Assembly: GCF_002119525.1 (NCBI RefSeq)
Contig: NZ_CP017917.1
Location: 62,001 to 126,000, forward strand
Source of the DNA: Vibrio syngnathi
GTDB taxonomy: Bacteria > Pseudomonadota > Gammaproteobacteria > Enterobacterales > Vibrionaceae
DNA length: 64,000 nt
Direction: 5' to 3'
Both the position numbers and the translations under genes were made by a program. How positions within the stretch are numbered: the first letter of the stretch is position 1; each line of letters begins with the position of its first letter. Positions 7,486 to 16,561 of the stretch are shown piece after piece. Under the pieces are notes generated by a model that searched no databases, was not told the origin of the DNA, and saw nothing but the letters and a program-made list of their open reading frames with translations.

Positions 7486-8541
7486 ATGACATCAAAAAAA
7501 TACAGTATTCTTAGACAACGAAGTGTGTTGCAAACTAGTTTTATGCTCCTTGCTGTTCTCATGATGTCTATTTTTACATTACATATCGCCAAGCCATTTT
7601 TGTTGCCAATCATCTTTGGTGCTTTTATTTCTTTGCTATGTAGCCCTCTAGTTAACTACCTTACTCGCTTCGGTATCCCTCGAGTTATTAACGTAATGGC
7701 TGTACTTATTGGTTTTATTGGCTTTGTTGTGATTAGTTTGAATATGTTGAGTGAGCCCGCTCAGCAATGGTGGTCAAAATTACCAATGTTGGTTGAGAAT
7801 GTATCTAATGAAGTGAGTGAGGTTACTCAAAACAGTCGCTTAACTGACGCCACCGGGTTCTCCATGAGTAGTACTGTTACCAATGATGGGCTTACCAATA
7901 ACACGGCTTTTTCCATTATAGAATCAGTGCTTACGACAACACCAACCATTGTTACTCAGTTGTTGGTTGCGTTTCTTATGGCGTATTTCATGATGAATTA
8001 CGGTCGAAAAATTTATTCTCAAAGCTTATCTCTTTTTGAATGCTTTTCAGATAAGCGTAGGGCTGTTGAATTGGTTAAAGTTGTTCAAAAGGATTTGTCT
8101 CGTTACATAGGCGCCATCACCATCATTAATGTTTGCTTAGGACTCACTGTTGGCTTTGCTTTTTATATGATGGGATTGCAAGACCCTTTCCTTTGGGGCG
8201 CTTTTGCAGGCTTAATGAATTTTATCCCCTATCTTGGCCCGATGGTTTCAGTTACGTGCTTTGCTTTAGTCTCTTTTATACAGTTTGAGTCGTTTAGCTA
8301 CGCATTGACGGTCGCTGCGATCTTCCTAGCGATTAATTTGATAGAAAGCCAATTGGTTACTCCTACATTACTGGGGAAAAGGTTTAGTCTCAATCCGCTG
8401 ATTTTATTTGTATGGCTTGTATTTTGGGGTTGGCTATGGGGCTCTATGGGAATGCTAGTAGGGGTCCCATTACTTGTCTGTGTGAATGTATTTTTTGAAC
8501 AGTTAAGACATCCAAGGTTGAATGCTCATAAAGGTCAGTAG
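7486..8541 (+). CDS. AI-2E-family (PerM/TqsA) transporter
   Basis: 351 residues from the ATG at 7486, preferred to a GTG at 7408 because AGGAATAAA precedes it and family members start near there. The layout is typical of the family: N-terminal helices, an extracellular-type loop (about 75-155), then a block of membrane helices. Late motifs such as GLMNFIPYLGPM and IESQLVTPTLLGKR are family hallmarks. Family members export autoinducer-2 or act as Na+/H+ antiporters, so the substrate is open. It is the last gene of the sigma-54 operon and overlaps the convergent gene at 8535 by 7 bases. Confidence 0.85.
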   Translation: MTSKKYSILRQRSVLQTSFMLLAVLMMSIFTLHIAKPFLLPIIFGAFISLLCSPLVNYLTRFGIPRVINVMAVLIGFIGFVVISLNMLSEPAQQWWSKLPMLVENVSNEVSEVTQNSRLTDATGFSMSSTVTNDGLTNNTAFSIIESVLTTTPTIVTQLLVAFLMAYFMMNYGRKIYSQSLSLFECFSDKRRAVELVKVVQKDLSRYIGAITIINVCLGLTVGFAFYMMGLQDPFLWGAFAGLMNFIPYLGPMVSVTCFALVSFIQFESFSYALTVAAIFLAINLIESQLVTPTLLGKRFSLNPLILFVWLVFWGWLWGSMGMLVGVPLLVCVNVFFEQLRHPRLNAHKGQ

Positions 8542-10799
8542 AGCAGAAGTAAGCCTTGATAACCACTCAGCGTCACTTCTTTCACATAGTCTCCAATGTT
8601 GCCATTTGTATCGACCGGCCTCATTGGCTTGTTTAATGGAATACTGAGTTTAGGTACCAAATAGAAGTCACGATTTTTACCATAGAAATCGGTTCGATAA
8701 AGTACGCGACCTTGCTCAAACTCTCTCGCGAGCACCATCTCTTGTGGGCCTCCCTCTACGATGTTTGTTTCCGAACGATAAAGAAAATAGGTATAGGTTG
8801 GTAACAGCTGAACCTTACCGTTTGGCAGATCAGCATGCACAACTTGGTGCTTGGTTGAATCGCCGACAATGGTGTAGTCACTAGGTGTCGAGAGTGTGGT
8901 CGAAAGCATCAACGGAATGGGCTCTAATTTATTTGGAATCCGGTTGGCTGGAGAACCTAGGTCGACCTTGAGCAGTTGTGTCGGTCGGTAAGCGATGTTT
9001 TTCGGCACACCACTCTTCCAAAAATTCTCTTCGGTAGTATTGCCGCTGCCATACACATAACTGCTATTCCACTGGTTAAAATAACTATGTTGTGGCTGGT
9101 AGCTGAGGTAATAAATAGCGAGGGTTGAATACTGATCTTGTTGCCAGTTATCTTGGCTGTTACCTAGGTATTGAACGCGCCCATAGCGAGTAGTGGCTTG
9201 GAATATAACGTTTGAATCAGTGTTAGCTAACGCTGAGTTGTCCCAAAACTTAGATAGTCCAGCATAGCCACTAAAACCAGTGGAAGGGAACAGGTAGTGC
9301 TCTCTAAAATACAAATTTCCGGCTTCAATCAGGTGTGATTGTCCATTTTTGCCATACAGATTGGCCGTTCCTATATTGAGACCTACCGAGGCTGTGTCCT
9401 TGTTAATCTGCAAGCGTTTGAGAAAATTAGAGAATTGTTGTTTGTAGAGATTATCAGCCTCGACAGAGCCTACGACAACCCCAAGCTCACTGACGGTTCC
9501 CCCTGAATAAACCTCAAATTGATTACCGCCTAAAAGCTTATTGGTATCGTCGTTGTAGGCGCCATTGAGCCCTTGCTGCCCCCAATGTTTGGAATAGTAG
9601 TTTCGCATCAACATCAGTAGGTCTGGGTTAGCAAGGTTGGTCAATGACCACGATGAGTTTTGGTTCCACATTCGACCGAAAGGAATAACGCGTGACTCCC
9701 AACGAAATCGAGCTGTAGCCAATTTGTTGTTCCTTTTTTCATACTCATAAGATGATAAATAGTTGTCTTGGTCGAGATCGGCTGATTGGTCAAAACCACG
9801 GATTTTTCGCCAATGGTTAGTTTCTTTTGGTAGTTGCGGGTCTGTCTTGGAAGATTGCAGATCTGTCTTGGAAGACTGCAGATCTTTGAATTCTATTTTT
9901 GGGAAATAGTTCTTTAATTGAACGTGATTTAAGCGAGGCCGAATATCATTTCGGCTCCCTTCCCAGCGCACTCTAACAACGTATAAACGCCCGCCATCTC
10001 GAATAAACGTAGAACCAAAATACTGACCTCCACCATAACTCTGGCCACTTCCATCGTGAGTGCTTGCTCTTGCCCAGTTAGATGGTACTTGCCAGTTTAC
10101 GGCTTGGTTCTGGGTCATGTTGCTTGTGTTGTCTTCCGTTATAACGACGCTAGACCATGCCGTAACTTTGCCCTGAACGTTCATCGACGATGGATACTCA
10201 ATCTGAAATTCTCCGCCCTGCGCAAAGCGTGAAAATTCAAATGCTAAGTGATTGAATTTCTCAGAGTGGTAAATATAGAGCGCCCCACCTTGCTCAAAGT
10301 TTTCAAACACATCGGCATCCCAAGGCGGTTGTTGATAAAGCGAAAACCCCGCATGCATTTCATCTGCGGTATAGCCAACGATCATAGGCTTGCGATTTAA
10401 AATTGTATTTTCACCGTGTGTAGAGTCTGGTTCTGCAAGAATTGTGTCTTCTGAAAAGTGTAGAAAAAAGTCTTCGTAATCAATGCCATTTCGCTTTGTG
10501 GCGTTTCTAATTTCGTTTTCCAACGCTCCCGAATTTAGTTCTAACTTTTGGTTGTACATATAGCCGATACTATTGGCTTTTTCGTTGTCACTTTTATTGC
10601 CGTAAGCCCCAAATACCAAATCGCTGTTATTAATCTCCCAATCAATCACTTTGTCTGCTGATACAGCAGATCCTTGCAGGTTGTTCCCTTGCTCATGCTG
10701 GCCGGGTAGCACAATGGCGTAGTTAGCTAAACTGGCATTTGGAAGTGCGAGGCTGATAAAGGAGAGGAGTGACCATAACGAGGTACTGTGTTTTTTCAT
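8535..10799 (-). CDS. Large exported protein of unknown function with an EF-hand-like loop
   Basis: 754 residues with a signal peptide (about 1-25, ending SLA). Aromatic- and Asn-rich, low in Cys, probably beta-rich; I recognise no catalytic domain. Around residue 340-355 there is a canonical 12-residue calcium loop (DLDQDNYLSSYE). Just before it is a low-complexity linker with a tandem LQSSKTD repeat, made by a 21-bp duplication near 9850-9895. N- and C-terminal parts may be separate domains joined by this linker. It stands alone and converges on the AI-2E gene. Secreted or periplasmic location is inferred from the signal peptide. Confidence 0.75.
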   Translation of the reverse strand: MKKHSTSLWSLLSFISLALPNASLANYAIVLPGQHEQGNNLQGSAVSADKVIDWEINNSDLVFGAYGNKSDNEKANSIGYMYNQKLELNSGALENEIRNATKRNGIDYEDFFLHFSEDTILAEPDSTHGENTILNRKPMIVGYTADEMHAGFSLYQQPPWDADVFENFEQGGALYIYHSEKFNHLAFEFSRFAQGGEFQIEYPSSMNVQGKVTAWSSVVITEDNTSNMTQNQAVNWQVPSNWARASTHDGSGQSYGGGQYFGSTFIRDGGRLYVVRVRWEGSRNDIRPRLNHVQLKNYFPKIEFKDLQSSKTDLQSSKTDPQLPKETNHWRKIRGFDQSADLDQDNYLSSYEYEKRNNKLATARFRWESRVIPFGRMWNQNSSWSLTNLANPDLLMLMRNYYSKHWGQQGLNGAYNDDTNKLLGGNQFEVYSGGTVSELGVVVGSVEADNLYKQQFSNFLKRLQINKDTASVGLNIGTANLYGKNGQSHLIEAGNLYFREHYLFPSTGFSGYAGLSKFWDNSALANTDSNVIFQATTRYGRVQYLGNSQDNWQQDQYSTLAIYYLSYQPQHSYFNQWNSSYVYGSGNTTEENFWKSGVPKNIAYRPTQLLKVDLGSPANRIPNKLEPIPLMLSTTLSTPSDYTIVGDSTKHQVVHADLPNGKVQLLPTYTYFLYRSETNIVEGGPQEMVLAREFEQGRVLYRTDFYGKNRDFYLVPKLSIPLNKPMRPVDTNGNIGDYVKEVTLSGYQGLLLLY

Positions 10800-11081
10800 G
10801 AAGTTTCCTAGCTACGATGGGAGTCACCTTGTAGTGATCAATAAATACCGGAGACTCGCTAAAGCAAGAATAACAAAACGTTCTCAGAGCGATATAAGTG
10901 TAGCAAACCCTGTCAATGAAATTATCGTCTCTAACTTGACAGCTTAGAGGTTACTAACAACTATTAAGTTGATGATTTTAAATCCGTAATCCATAGATTT
11001 ACCGAAGTTGCATGATTAAGGGCGTAGGTGTGGATATTTTTATGACGTTCACCTTGAGTGAACTCGATAAATAAGGAGAGG

Positions 11082-11246
11082 ATGCCTCTTATGATGTCTT
11101 TATTATTTTTGTTGTTACTTGTGGCGATGGTGTACGGGTTTTTCGGCAAGAAGACCGCCGCGTATGGCTTTTTCGCTGGCTCTGTGATCCTTGGTTTGTA
11201 TTGGTTTAATCACCATGCGACTGACCCTTTGTCGATCTTATTGTAA
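11082..11246 (+). CDS. DUF5993-like small membrane protein
   Basis: About 54 residues. The start is uncertain between the ATG at 11082 and in-frame ATGs at 11091/11094; AAGGAGAGG lies just upstream. Two hydrophobic helices flank a short basic turn (GFFGKKTAAYGF), and the protein ends with HHATDPLSILL. This pattern and the position directly before a DsbB-type gene (9 bases away) match DUF5993. It probably works with that protein in disulfide chemistry, but its role is not known. Confidence 0.7.
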   Translation: MPLMMSLLFLLLLVAMVYGFFGKKTAAYGFFAGSVILGLYWFNHHATDPLSILL

Positions 11247-11255
11247 GGAGCGAGC

Positions 11256-11810
11256 ATGAATCGAAATCAGTTAACTCTTCTGAATACGCTTGGGTTACTG
11301 GGTATGACAGCCGTTTTGTTGATCGGCTTTATTCTTCAGTTTGTCCTCAATGAACTTCCTTGCCCACTGTGTTTACTGCAACGAATTGGCTTTGTGATGG
11401 TCGCGTTTGGCTTCATGCTGAATGTGGTTTATGGGCCTCAACCTCGTCACTATGGGGTTGTGCTAATTGGCGCTTTGTATGGTGTCGCCACATCGTTAAG
11501 ACAAGTTTCCCTACACGTGATTCCGGGTACTCCTGGTTACGGTAGCCCTATTTTTGGGATGCATTATTACACTTGGGCCTTTGTGTTGTTCGCTGCAACC
11601 ATATTGGGTGTTGCCGTGATCTTGATGCTGACCAATAAGGCCGAGTCTCATGAACTTTACAAGATGAGTAATTTCGGGCGGATTGTTTGTCTGCTGGCTA
11701 TCGCAGTGGTGGCATTGAATGCTATTGCTACGTTTGTAGAGTGCGGGCCTTATCAGTGTCCGGATAATCCGGTGAGCTATTGGTTACTTAATCAAGGTTC
11801 TGGTGGATAA
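11256..11810 (+). CDS. DsbB-family disulfide bond formation protein, atypical
   Basis: 184 residues, inner membrane. The CPLC motif (Cys36, Cys39) follows the first helix, as in DsbB, where it passes electrons to quinone. The second redox pair of classical DsbB in the second periplasmic loop is missing: the loop at about 85-105 has no Cys. Instead a fifth membrane helix (about 141-161) is followed by a C-terminal CX4C pair (Cys163, Cys168) that should be periplasmic. The RBS AAGGAGCGAGC is strong. With DUF5993 upstream it forms a two-gene operon ending at a terminator. A specialised DsbB/DsbI-like role is likely. Confidence 0.85.
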   Translation: MNRNQLTLLNTLGLLGMTAVLLIGFILQFVLNELPCPLCLLQRIGFVMVAFGFMLNVVYGPQPRHYGVVLIGALYGVATSLRQVSLHVIPGTPGYGSPIFGMHYYTWAFVLFAATILGVAVILMLTNKAESHELYKMSNFGRIVCLLAIAVVALNAIATFVECGPYQCPDNPVSYWLLNQGSGG

Positions 11811-11825
11811 TTTCTGGATTGGAAC

Positions 11826-11859
11826 AAAAAGAGCGAGAGGCTAACCTCTCGCTCTTTTT
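11826..11859. terminator. Bidirectional terminator between dsbB-like and eda
   Basis: AAAAAGAGCGAGAGG-CTAA-CCTCTCGCTCTTTTT is a perfect 15-bp inverted repeat with A and T runs on both sides. It suits both converging transcripts. Confidence 0.9.
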
Positions 11860-11914
11860 GTATGTAAGGCGTTCTCAAATTGGTGAATAGTTTGGCTGGC
11901 TTGGATTAGATTGC

Positions 11915-12544
11915 TTAGCGATTCACCTGCTCAACAACCTCTCGCGTTAGGCGGGCGATCTCATCCCACTCTTCGTTTTCAACGAGCTTCTTGTCTACCA
12001 TCCAAGTGCCACCGCAGGCTAATACTTGAGGTACAGCCAAGTAATTGTCGATGTTTGATGACGTAATGCCGCCTGTAGGCATTAGCCGAATATCGCCGTA
12101 TGGGCCGACTAATGACTTAACCATACTGATACCGCCTGATGCTTCTGCTGGGAAGAATTTGAGTGTCGTTAATCCCATTTCTAATGCCGCTTCAACGGTG
12201 CTTGGATTGTTCACACCTGGAATGATATCGATGCCGATCTCTTGGCATGCTTTAACTGTGTTTGGATTGAATCCCGGTGATACCACAAACGTTGCGCCCG
12301 CTTTTTTCGCGGCCAGTGCTTGCTCACCATTCAAAATCGTTCCGGCACCAATCAGCATGTCTGGTTGAGCTTGTCGTAGCAGTCGAATAGCTTCAACTGC
12401 GGCTTCTGAACGGAACGTAATTTCTGCTGCAGGCAGCCCATTTTCAGCCAAGACTTTACCTAGTGGAATAATATCTTCAGCGTTATCAATCGCGATAACA
12501 GGGATAACTTTAAGTGCTTTTAATTGGTCATTAATTGTAGGCAT
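11915..12544 (-). CDS. eda: KDPG/KHG aldolase
   Basis: 209 residues, the usual length. It splits 2-keto-3-deoxy-6-phosphogluconate into pyruvate and glyceraldehyde-3-phosphate. Visible active-site features are Glu41 in AEITFRSE, the GAGTI strand and the Schiff-base Lys129 in TTLKFFPAEASGG. It sits 3 bases downstream of kdgK, so the two are co-transcribed and act in sequence. Cytoplasmic. Confidence 0.95.
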   Translation of the reverse strand: MPTINDQLKALKVIPVIAIDNAEDIIPLGKVLAENGLPAAEITFRSEAAVEAIRLLRQAQPDMLIGAGTILNGEQALAAKKAGATFVVSPGFNPNTVKACQEIGIDIIPGVNNPSTVEAALEMGLTTLKFFPAEASGGISMVKSLVGPYGDIRLMPTGGITSSNIDNYLAVPQVLACGGTWMVDKKLVENEEWDEIARLTREVVEQVNR

Positions 12545-12547
12545 GGT

Positions 12548-13516
12548 TTACTTCTTAATAGGGTTTGAAAGAGTATCGGTGATGGCTTTTGGAATAATTG
12601 CACCGTGGTGTTGAATCACTAGTCTCGCTAGTGCATTACCTTGTTGACAGGCTTCTTCAATAGAACCTCCAGAGAGGTAACAAGATAAGAAGCCACCGTT
12701 AAAAGAGTCACCTGCAGAGGTGCTATCAACCACAGTTTCGATAGGTGTCGTTGTGATTTTTTCTGGTTCATTTTCGGCGTTTTCGCTGATCAAGCAGCCT
12801 TCAGCACCAAGCTTTACAACAACAGTTTTGACGCCGAGTGCATGCAGCCTTGTTATGGTGTCTTGTGGTGTTTGATCACTCCACAACAGTTGTTCATCAT
12901 CGAACGTGACTAGGGCTATATCGGTCGTTTTATAGCCCAATAGATAGCATTCTTTAGTTGCGGCCTCTGAGCTCCACAACTTTGGTCGGTAGTTACTATC
13001 AAAGGCGATGGCAACGCCGCGTTCACGTAGACCTTGGATGATAGTGAGTAACTTTAGCTGATCGCCACGAGGCAAGATCGCCAGAGAGATTCCGCTCAAA
13101 AACACCATATCGACATCTTCAAGTTGTGCGGCTATTTTGTCGAAATCTGGGTGCTGTACCATGTAGCGAGCAGCCGAGTCATTACGCCAATACAGAAATG
13201 TGCGTTCACCAACGTCGTCTAATTGAATCAGATACAGGCCTGGCGAGCGCTGTTCGTCGATAAGCACTAAATCGGTTGATAACCCTTCATCTTGCCATCG
13301 GTTAAGCATCTGCTGACTGATAGCGTCTGAGCCTAGCGCTGTGACATAACTGGTACGAATCATAGGTGCATCTGACGAACAGGAATAGCTGGTGGCACTT
13401 CGGTTCAAATAAACAGCGGCGTTGAGCGTATCCCCACCATAGGTCTGTTGCATGGTACCGAATGGAGCGCCGTTCAGTTCTATCATGCACTCGCCGATAA
13501 TCGCAATGTGGCTCAT
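12548..13516 (-). CDS. kdgK: 2-keto-3-deoxygluconate kinase (PfkB family)
   Basis: 322 residues. PfkB/ribokinase fold with the substrate-site GGDTLNAAVYLNR near 27-39 and the C-terminal signature DSTSAGDSFNGGF with catalytic Asp270. It phosphorylates KDG to KDPG, the substrate of the aldolase encoded immediately downstream. The neighbours (eda, PTS EIIBC, mannonate-dehydratase-type enzyme) support KDG as substrate over other sugars. Confidence 0.92.
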   Translation of the reverse strand: MSHIAIIGECMIELNGAPFGTMQQTYGGDTLNAAVYLNRSATSYSCSSDAPMIRTSYVTALGSDAISQQMLNRWQDEGLSTDLVLIDEQRSPGLYLIQLDDVGERTFLYWRNDSAARYMVQHPDFDKIAAQLEDVDMVFLSGISLAILPRGDQLKLLTIIQGLRERGVAIAFDSNYRPKLWSSEAATKECYLLGYKTTDIALVTFDDEQLLWSDQTPQDTITRLHALGVKTVVVKLGAEGCLISENAENEPEKITTTPIETVVDSTSAGDSFNGGFLSCYLSGGSIEEACQQGNALARLVIQHHGAIIPKAITDTLSNPIKK

Positions 13517-13562
13517 AGTGTGCCCTTACAGAAAAATTGGTATTGCTAGGTATAAATGATGG

Positions 13563-13591
13563 AACGTGGCTACAAGGAAAGTAGCCACGTT
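13563..13591. repeat. Strong hairpin in the PTS-kdgK intergenic region
   Basis: AACGTGGCTAC and GTAGCCACGTT form a perfect 11-bp stem with a 7-base loop between the PTS stop codon and kdgK. There is no T run after it in the minus direction, so it is more likely an mRNA-processing or stabilising hairpin than a terminator. Confidence 0.6.
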
Positions 13592-13622
13592 GATTCTTTT
13601 CCCAATAGCTTGAGAGGAGGTC

Positions 13623-15056
13623 TTATTTGTTGTCTAGTTTCACGAACAACAGCGTTAGAACATAAGACAGTGCGAACACACCAACCACGCCCATTAGTGC
13701 TTGAATGAAGTTTTGTGTACCGCCTGCAAGGTAAGCCGGCAAGCTGAACACAGAAGAAAGAATGTAGCTGGTTAAGTGAGTATCTATCGTTACCGAGATA
13801 GCACCGAACACACCCGCAGCCAAACTCGCGGTCATCATTGCTTTTGTGTATTTCGTTAGGACACCAAATAGAGCTGGCTCCGTGATGCCTAAGATAGCGG
13901 TAACGCTTGAGCCCATAGTAATTGAAGATTGCTCTTTAGAAACTGTCTTACGCTGCTTGTGCCAGATTGCCATTGTCGCACCGGCAATTGCCATGTTACC
14001 TAAACACATGATTGGCATAAGTAAATCCTTACCATACAGTGCAAAGTTGTTCAGGCTGATTGGTGTCATGCTGTGGTGAATACCAAACACAATGGTAATT
14101 GGGCGAGTTAGACCAAACACAAAGCCCGTTAACGTCGGAGAGATTTCCAGTAGTGAACTCATCACCCAACCTGCGCCATTACTTAGCCAAATTCCTGCTG
14201 GGCCAACAAATGAAAGCGTGATAGTAGAAGTCACAGTAAACGCAAGCAGTGGCGTAAATACTGGTTTCGCTGAAGAGGGTACCAGTCGGTCAACCATCGG
14301 CGTGACTTTAGACAACAACCAAATCGCCAAAATAGCGGGTACGATAGCGCCACCGTAGTTGAGCAGCTCAATGGGTACTACGCCTAGCACCGTCAGCTCA
14401 GGTGCAGCGCCAGCCTCTTTTAGCATCGCCGCTTTATCTACTAGCTTGGGTGCTAGCATTGCAGAGGAGACAGCAAGTGCTATGTACTCGTTTACTTTGA
14501 ATACCTTAGCGGCAGAGAAAGAAACCAGCATAGGTAAGAAGAAGAACACAGCAACAGAGATTGAGCGGAAGAAATAAACCGTGTCTGAGGTTTCAGAGAT
14601 AACATTGGTTGCGATAAGGCCAGAAAGTAAACCCATCAACATACCTGCACCGGCAATCGCTGGAACTACAGGGCCGAAGATGCCCGCGACAATGCGCATC
14701 ACGCCTTGGAACAGCTTGCCTTTCTCTAGCTCATCGGCCGGATTAGCGTCAGCTTGTTGAGTATTCGAGAGCGCGTTGAACCATTTCTCTACCTCAACTC
14801 CAATGATAACTTGAGTTTGGCCTTGTTGAAGGACCACACCTTTCACATCAGCGATCTTCTTGATAGCCTCTTCGTCTACCAGAGACTCGTTTGCTAATTT
14901 GAATCGTAGCCTTGTCATACAGTGCGTGATACTCACGATATTGTCTTCACTACCAAGTGCAGTGATTAATAACTGTATATTTTCTTTGAATTTTTTATTT
15001 TTCGATGATGACTTTGAGTTATTAATAACGGCATCACTTTTTTCTACCATTTGCAT
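13623..15056 (-). CDS. PTS EIIBC permease (glucose/sucrose/beta-glucoside superfamily)
   Basis: 477 residues. An EIIB domain (about 25-95) carries the phosphorylated cysteine Cys46 in SITHCMTRLRFKL. The membrane EIIC domain follows (about 110-475) with the family motifs GIHHSMTPI and GITEPALFG. There is no EIIA domain, so a separate EIIA (for example EIIA-Glc) must donate phosphate. Start: ATG at 15056 after ACAGGTG. It heads the operon PTS-kdgK-eda. A phosphorylating importer in front of a pathway that starts from unphosphorylated KDG is odd (see findings). Substrate unknown. Confidence 0.88.
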   Translation of the reverse strand: MQMVEKSDAVINNSKSSSKNKKFKENIQLLITALGSEDNIVSITHCMTRLRFKLANESLVDEEAIKKIADVKGVVLQQGQTQVIIGVEVEKWFNALSNTQQADANPADELEKGKLFQGVMRIVAGIFGPVVPAIAGAGMLMGLLSGLIATNVISETSDTVYFFRSISVAVFFFLPMLVSFSAAKVFKVNEYIALAVSSAMLAPKLVDKAAMLKEAGAAPELTVLGVVPIELLNYGGAIVPAILAIWLLSKVTPMVDRLVPSSAKPVFTPLLAFTVTSTITLSFVGPAGIWLSNGAGWVMSSLLEISPTLTGFVFGLTRPITIVFGIHHSMTPISLNNFALYGKDLLMPIMCLGNMAIAGATMAIWHKQRKTVSKEQSSITMGSSVTAILGITEPALFGVLTKYTKAMMTASLAAGVFGAISVTIDTHLTSYILSSVFSLPAYLAGGTQNFIQALMGVVGVFALSYVLTLLFVKLDNK

Positions 15057-15316
15057 ACTACACCTGTTATTGGAATGTATTTAACTCGAGCAATCATAAC
15101 GACAACCAATTTAAATCCAACGCAGTAAAAAGAGATCTCAATCACACTTAAAATTAGAAAAATTATTTTTTCAATGTTTTTAGCCAATTGGTATGTTTTG
15201 TTTATCAAAAAAATACTCTTAACGTACCAATTATTTTTTCGAAAAATTAGCGCTTGAAATGTGGTTTTTAAAGCGGTTAGATAATAGGAGTTGACTTAAG
15301 TTTAGGTTATTTAATT
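15057..15316. promoter_or_regulatory. Divergent control region between PTS operon and mannonate-dehydratase-type gene
   Basis: AT-rich region with promoters for both directions. It holds the inverted repeat AATTGGTATGTT (15186-15197) and AACGTACCAATT (15221-15232), 11 of 12 positions symmetric, a likely operator pair for looping or dimer binding. The GntR-family protein at 18493-19200 is the obvious candidate ligand (inference). Confidence 0.55.
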
Positions 15317-16516
15317 GTGAAAGAAACTATTATATCTGATATCCATTGTATTATTACTAAACCAGACAGACACAATCTCATTACCGTGGTAGTTGAAACG
15401 AATGAAGGCGTGACTGGATTTGGTTGTGCGACATTCCAACAGAGACCACTTGCTGTAAAAACAATGGTCGATGAATATTTAAAACCTATTCTTATTGGTA
15501 AAAACGCCAATAATATTGAAGACTTATGGCAAATGATGATGGTCAACGCTTATTGGCGAAATGGCCCTGTCATCAATAATGCAATTTCCGGTGTTGATAT
15601 GGCACTGTGGGATATTAAAGCTAAATTGGCGGGTATGCCGTTACACCAATTATTTGGTGGTAAGTCTCGTGATGCTATTCCTGTATACACACATGCGACT
15701 AGCGACACGATGGAAGGTATTTATGAGCTGGTGGAGTCTTTCCTAGACAAAGGCTACAAGCACATTCGTTGTCAGCTTGGTTTCTATGGCGGTGTTCCAA
15801 CCGATTTGCATACCACTCAAAACCCAACTGAAGGTTCGTACTACGACCAAGATCAGTACATGGACAATACTCTAACGATGTTTAAGTCGCTGAGAGAGAA
15901 ATATGGTAACCAATTCCATATTCTGCATGATGTTCATGAACGCCTATTCCCGAACCAAGCGATACAATTTGCCAAAGAAGTCGAGCAATACAAGCCTTAC
16001 TTCATTGAAGATATTCTGCCGCCCAATCAAACTGAATGGTTGGATAATATCCGTAGTCAAAGCTCAGTTTCATTAGGTTTAGGGGAGTTATTTAATAACC
16101 CTGAAGAGTGGAAATCTCTGATTGCTAACCGCCGTATTGACTTCATCCGTTGTCATGTTTCACAAATTGGTGGGATTACTCCGGCTCTGAAACTCGGCCA
16201 TCTATGTCAGAACTTCGGTGTTCGTATTGCATGGCATTGTCCGCCAGATATGACGCCAATTGGTGCAGCGGTAAATACGCATTTGAATGTGCACCTACAC
16301 AATGCAGCAATTCAAGAGCATGTTGAATACAACGAGAACACACACAAGGTATTCCCGAACGCTGCAGAGCCAATTAATGGCTACTTATACGCTTCAGAAA
16401 TCGCAGGTATTGGTGTTGAAATCGACCGAGAGGTTGCAGCCGAGTTCCCTGTTATGTATCGCCCCCATGAGTGGACTCAAAGTCGCCTTCCTGATGGCGC
16501 GATCCACACTCCATAA
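15317..16516 (+). CDS. Enolase-superfamily sugar-acid dehydratase (mannonate dehydratase/RspA family)
   Basis: 399 residues from a GTG start at 15317; the start aligns with family members and TAGG lies upstream. Members dehydrate D-mannonate or D-gluconate to KDG. Metal ligands of the enolase superfamily are visible: Asp205 ([10 protein letters not shown]), Glu231 (YFIEDILPP) and Glu257 (GLGELFNNP). The catalytic-side His307 is in [11 protein letters not shown]. The genomic link to kdgK and eda supports a KDG-producing reaction. Whether the true substrate is mannonate, gluconate or another acid cannot be told, since this family is known for mixed or low activity. Confidence 0.88.
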   Translation: MKETIISDIHCIITKPDRHNLITVVVETNEGVTGFGCATFQQRPLAVKTMVDEYLKPILIGKNANNIEDLWQMMMVNAYWRNGPVINNAISGVDMALWDIKAKLAGMPLHQLFGGKSRDAIPVYTHATSDTMEGIYELVESFLDKGYKHIRCQLGFYGGVPTDLHTTQNPTEGSYYDQDQYMDNTLTMFKSLREKYGNQFHILHDVHERLFPNQAIQFAKEVEQYKPYFIEDILPPNQTEWLDNIRSQSSVSLGLGELFNNPEEWKSLIANRRIDFIRCHVSQIGGITPALKLGHLCQNFGVRIAWHCPPDMTPIGAAVNTHLNVHLHNAAIQEHVEYNENTHKVFPNAAEPINGYLYASEIAGIGVEIDREVAAEFPVMYRPHEWTQSRLPDGAIHTP

Positions 16517-16535
16517 CTCATTGAGTTAATCAAAA

Positions 16536-16561
16536 TGGCCGCTTAAAGCGGCCGTTTTTTT
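16536..16561 (+). terminator. Rho-independent terminator after the dehydratase gene
   Basis: GGCCGCTT-A-AAGCGGCC followed by a run of seven or more T forms a compact GC-rich hairpin 20 bases after the stop codon. Confidence 0.9.
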
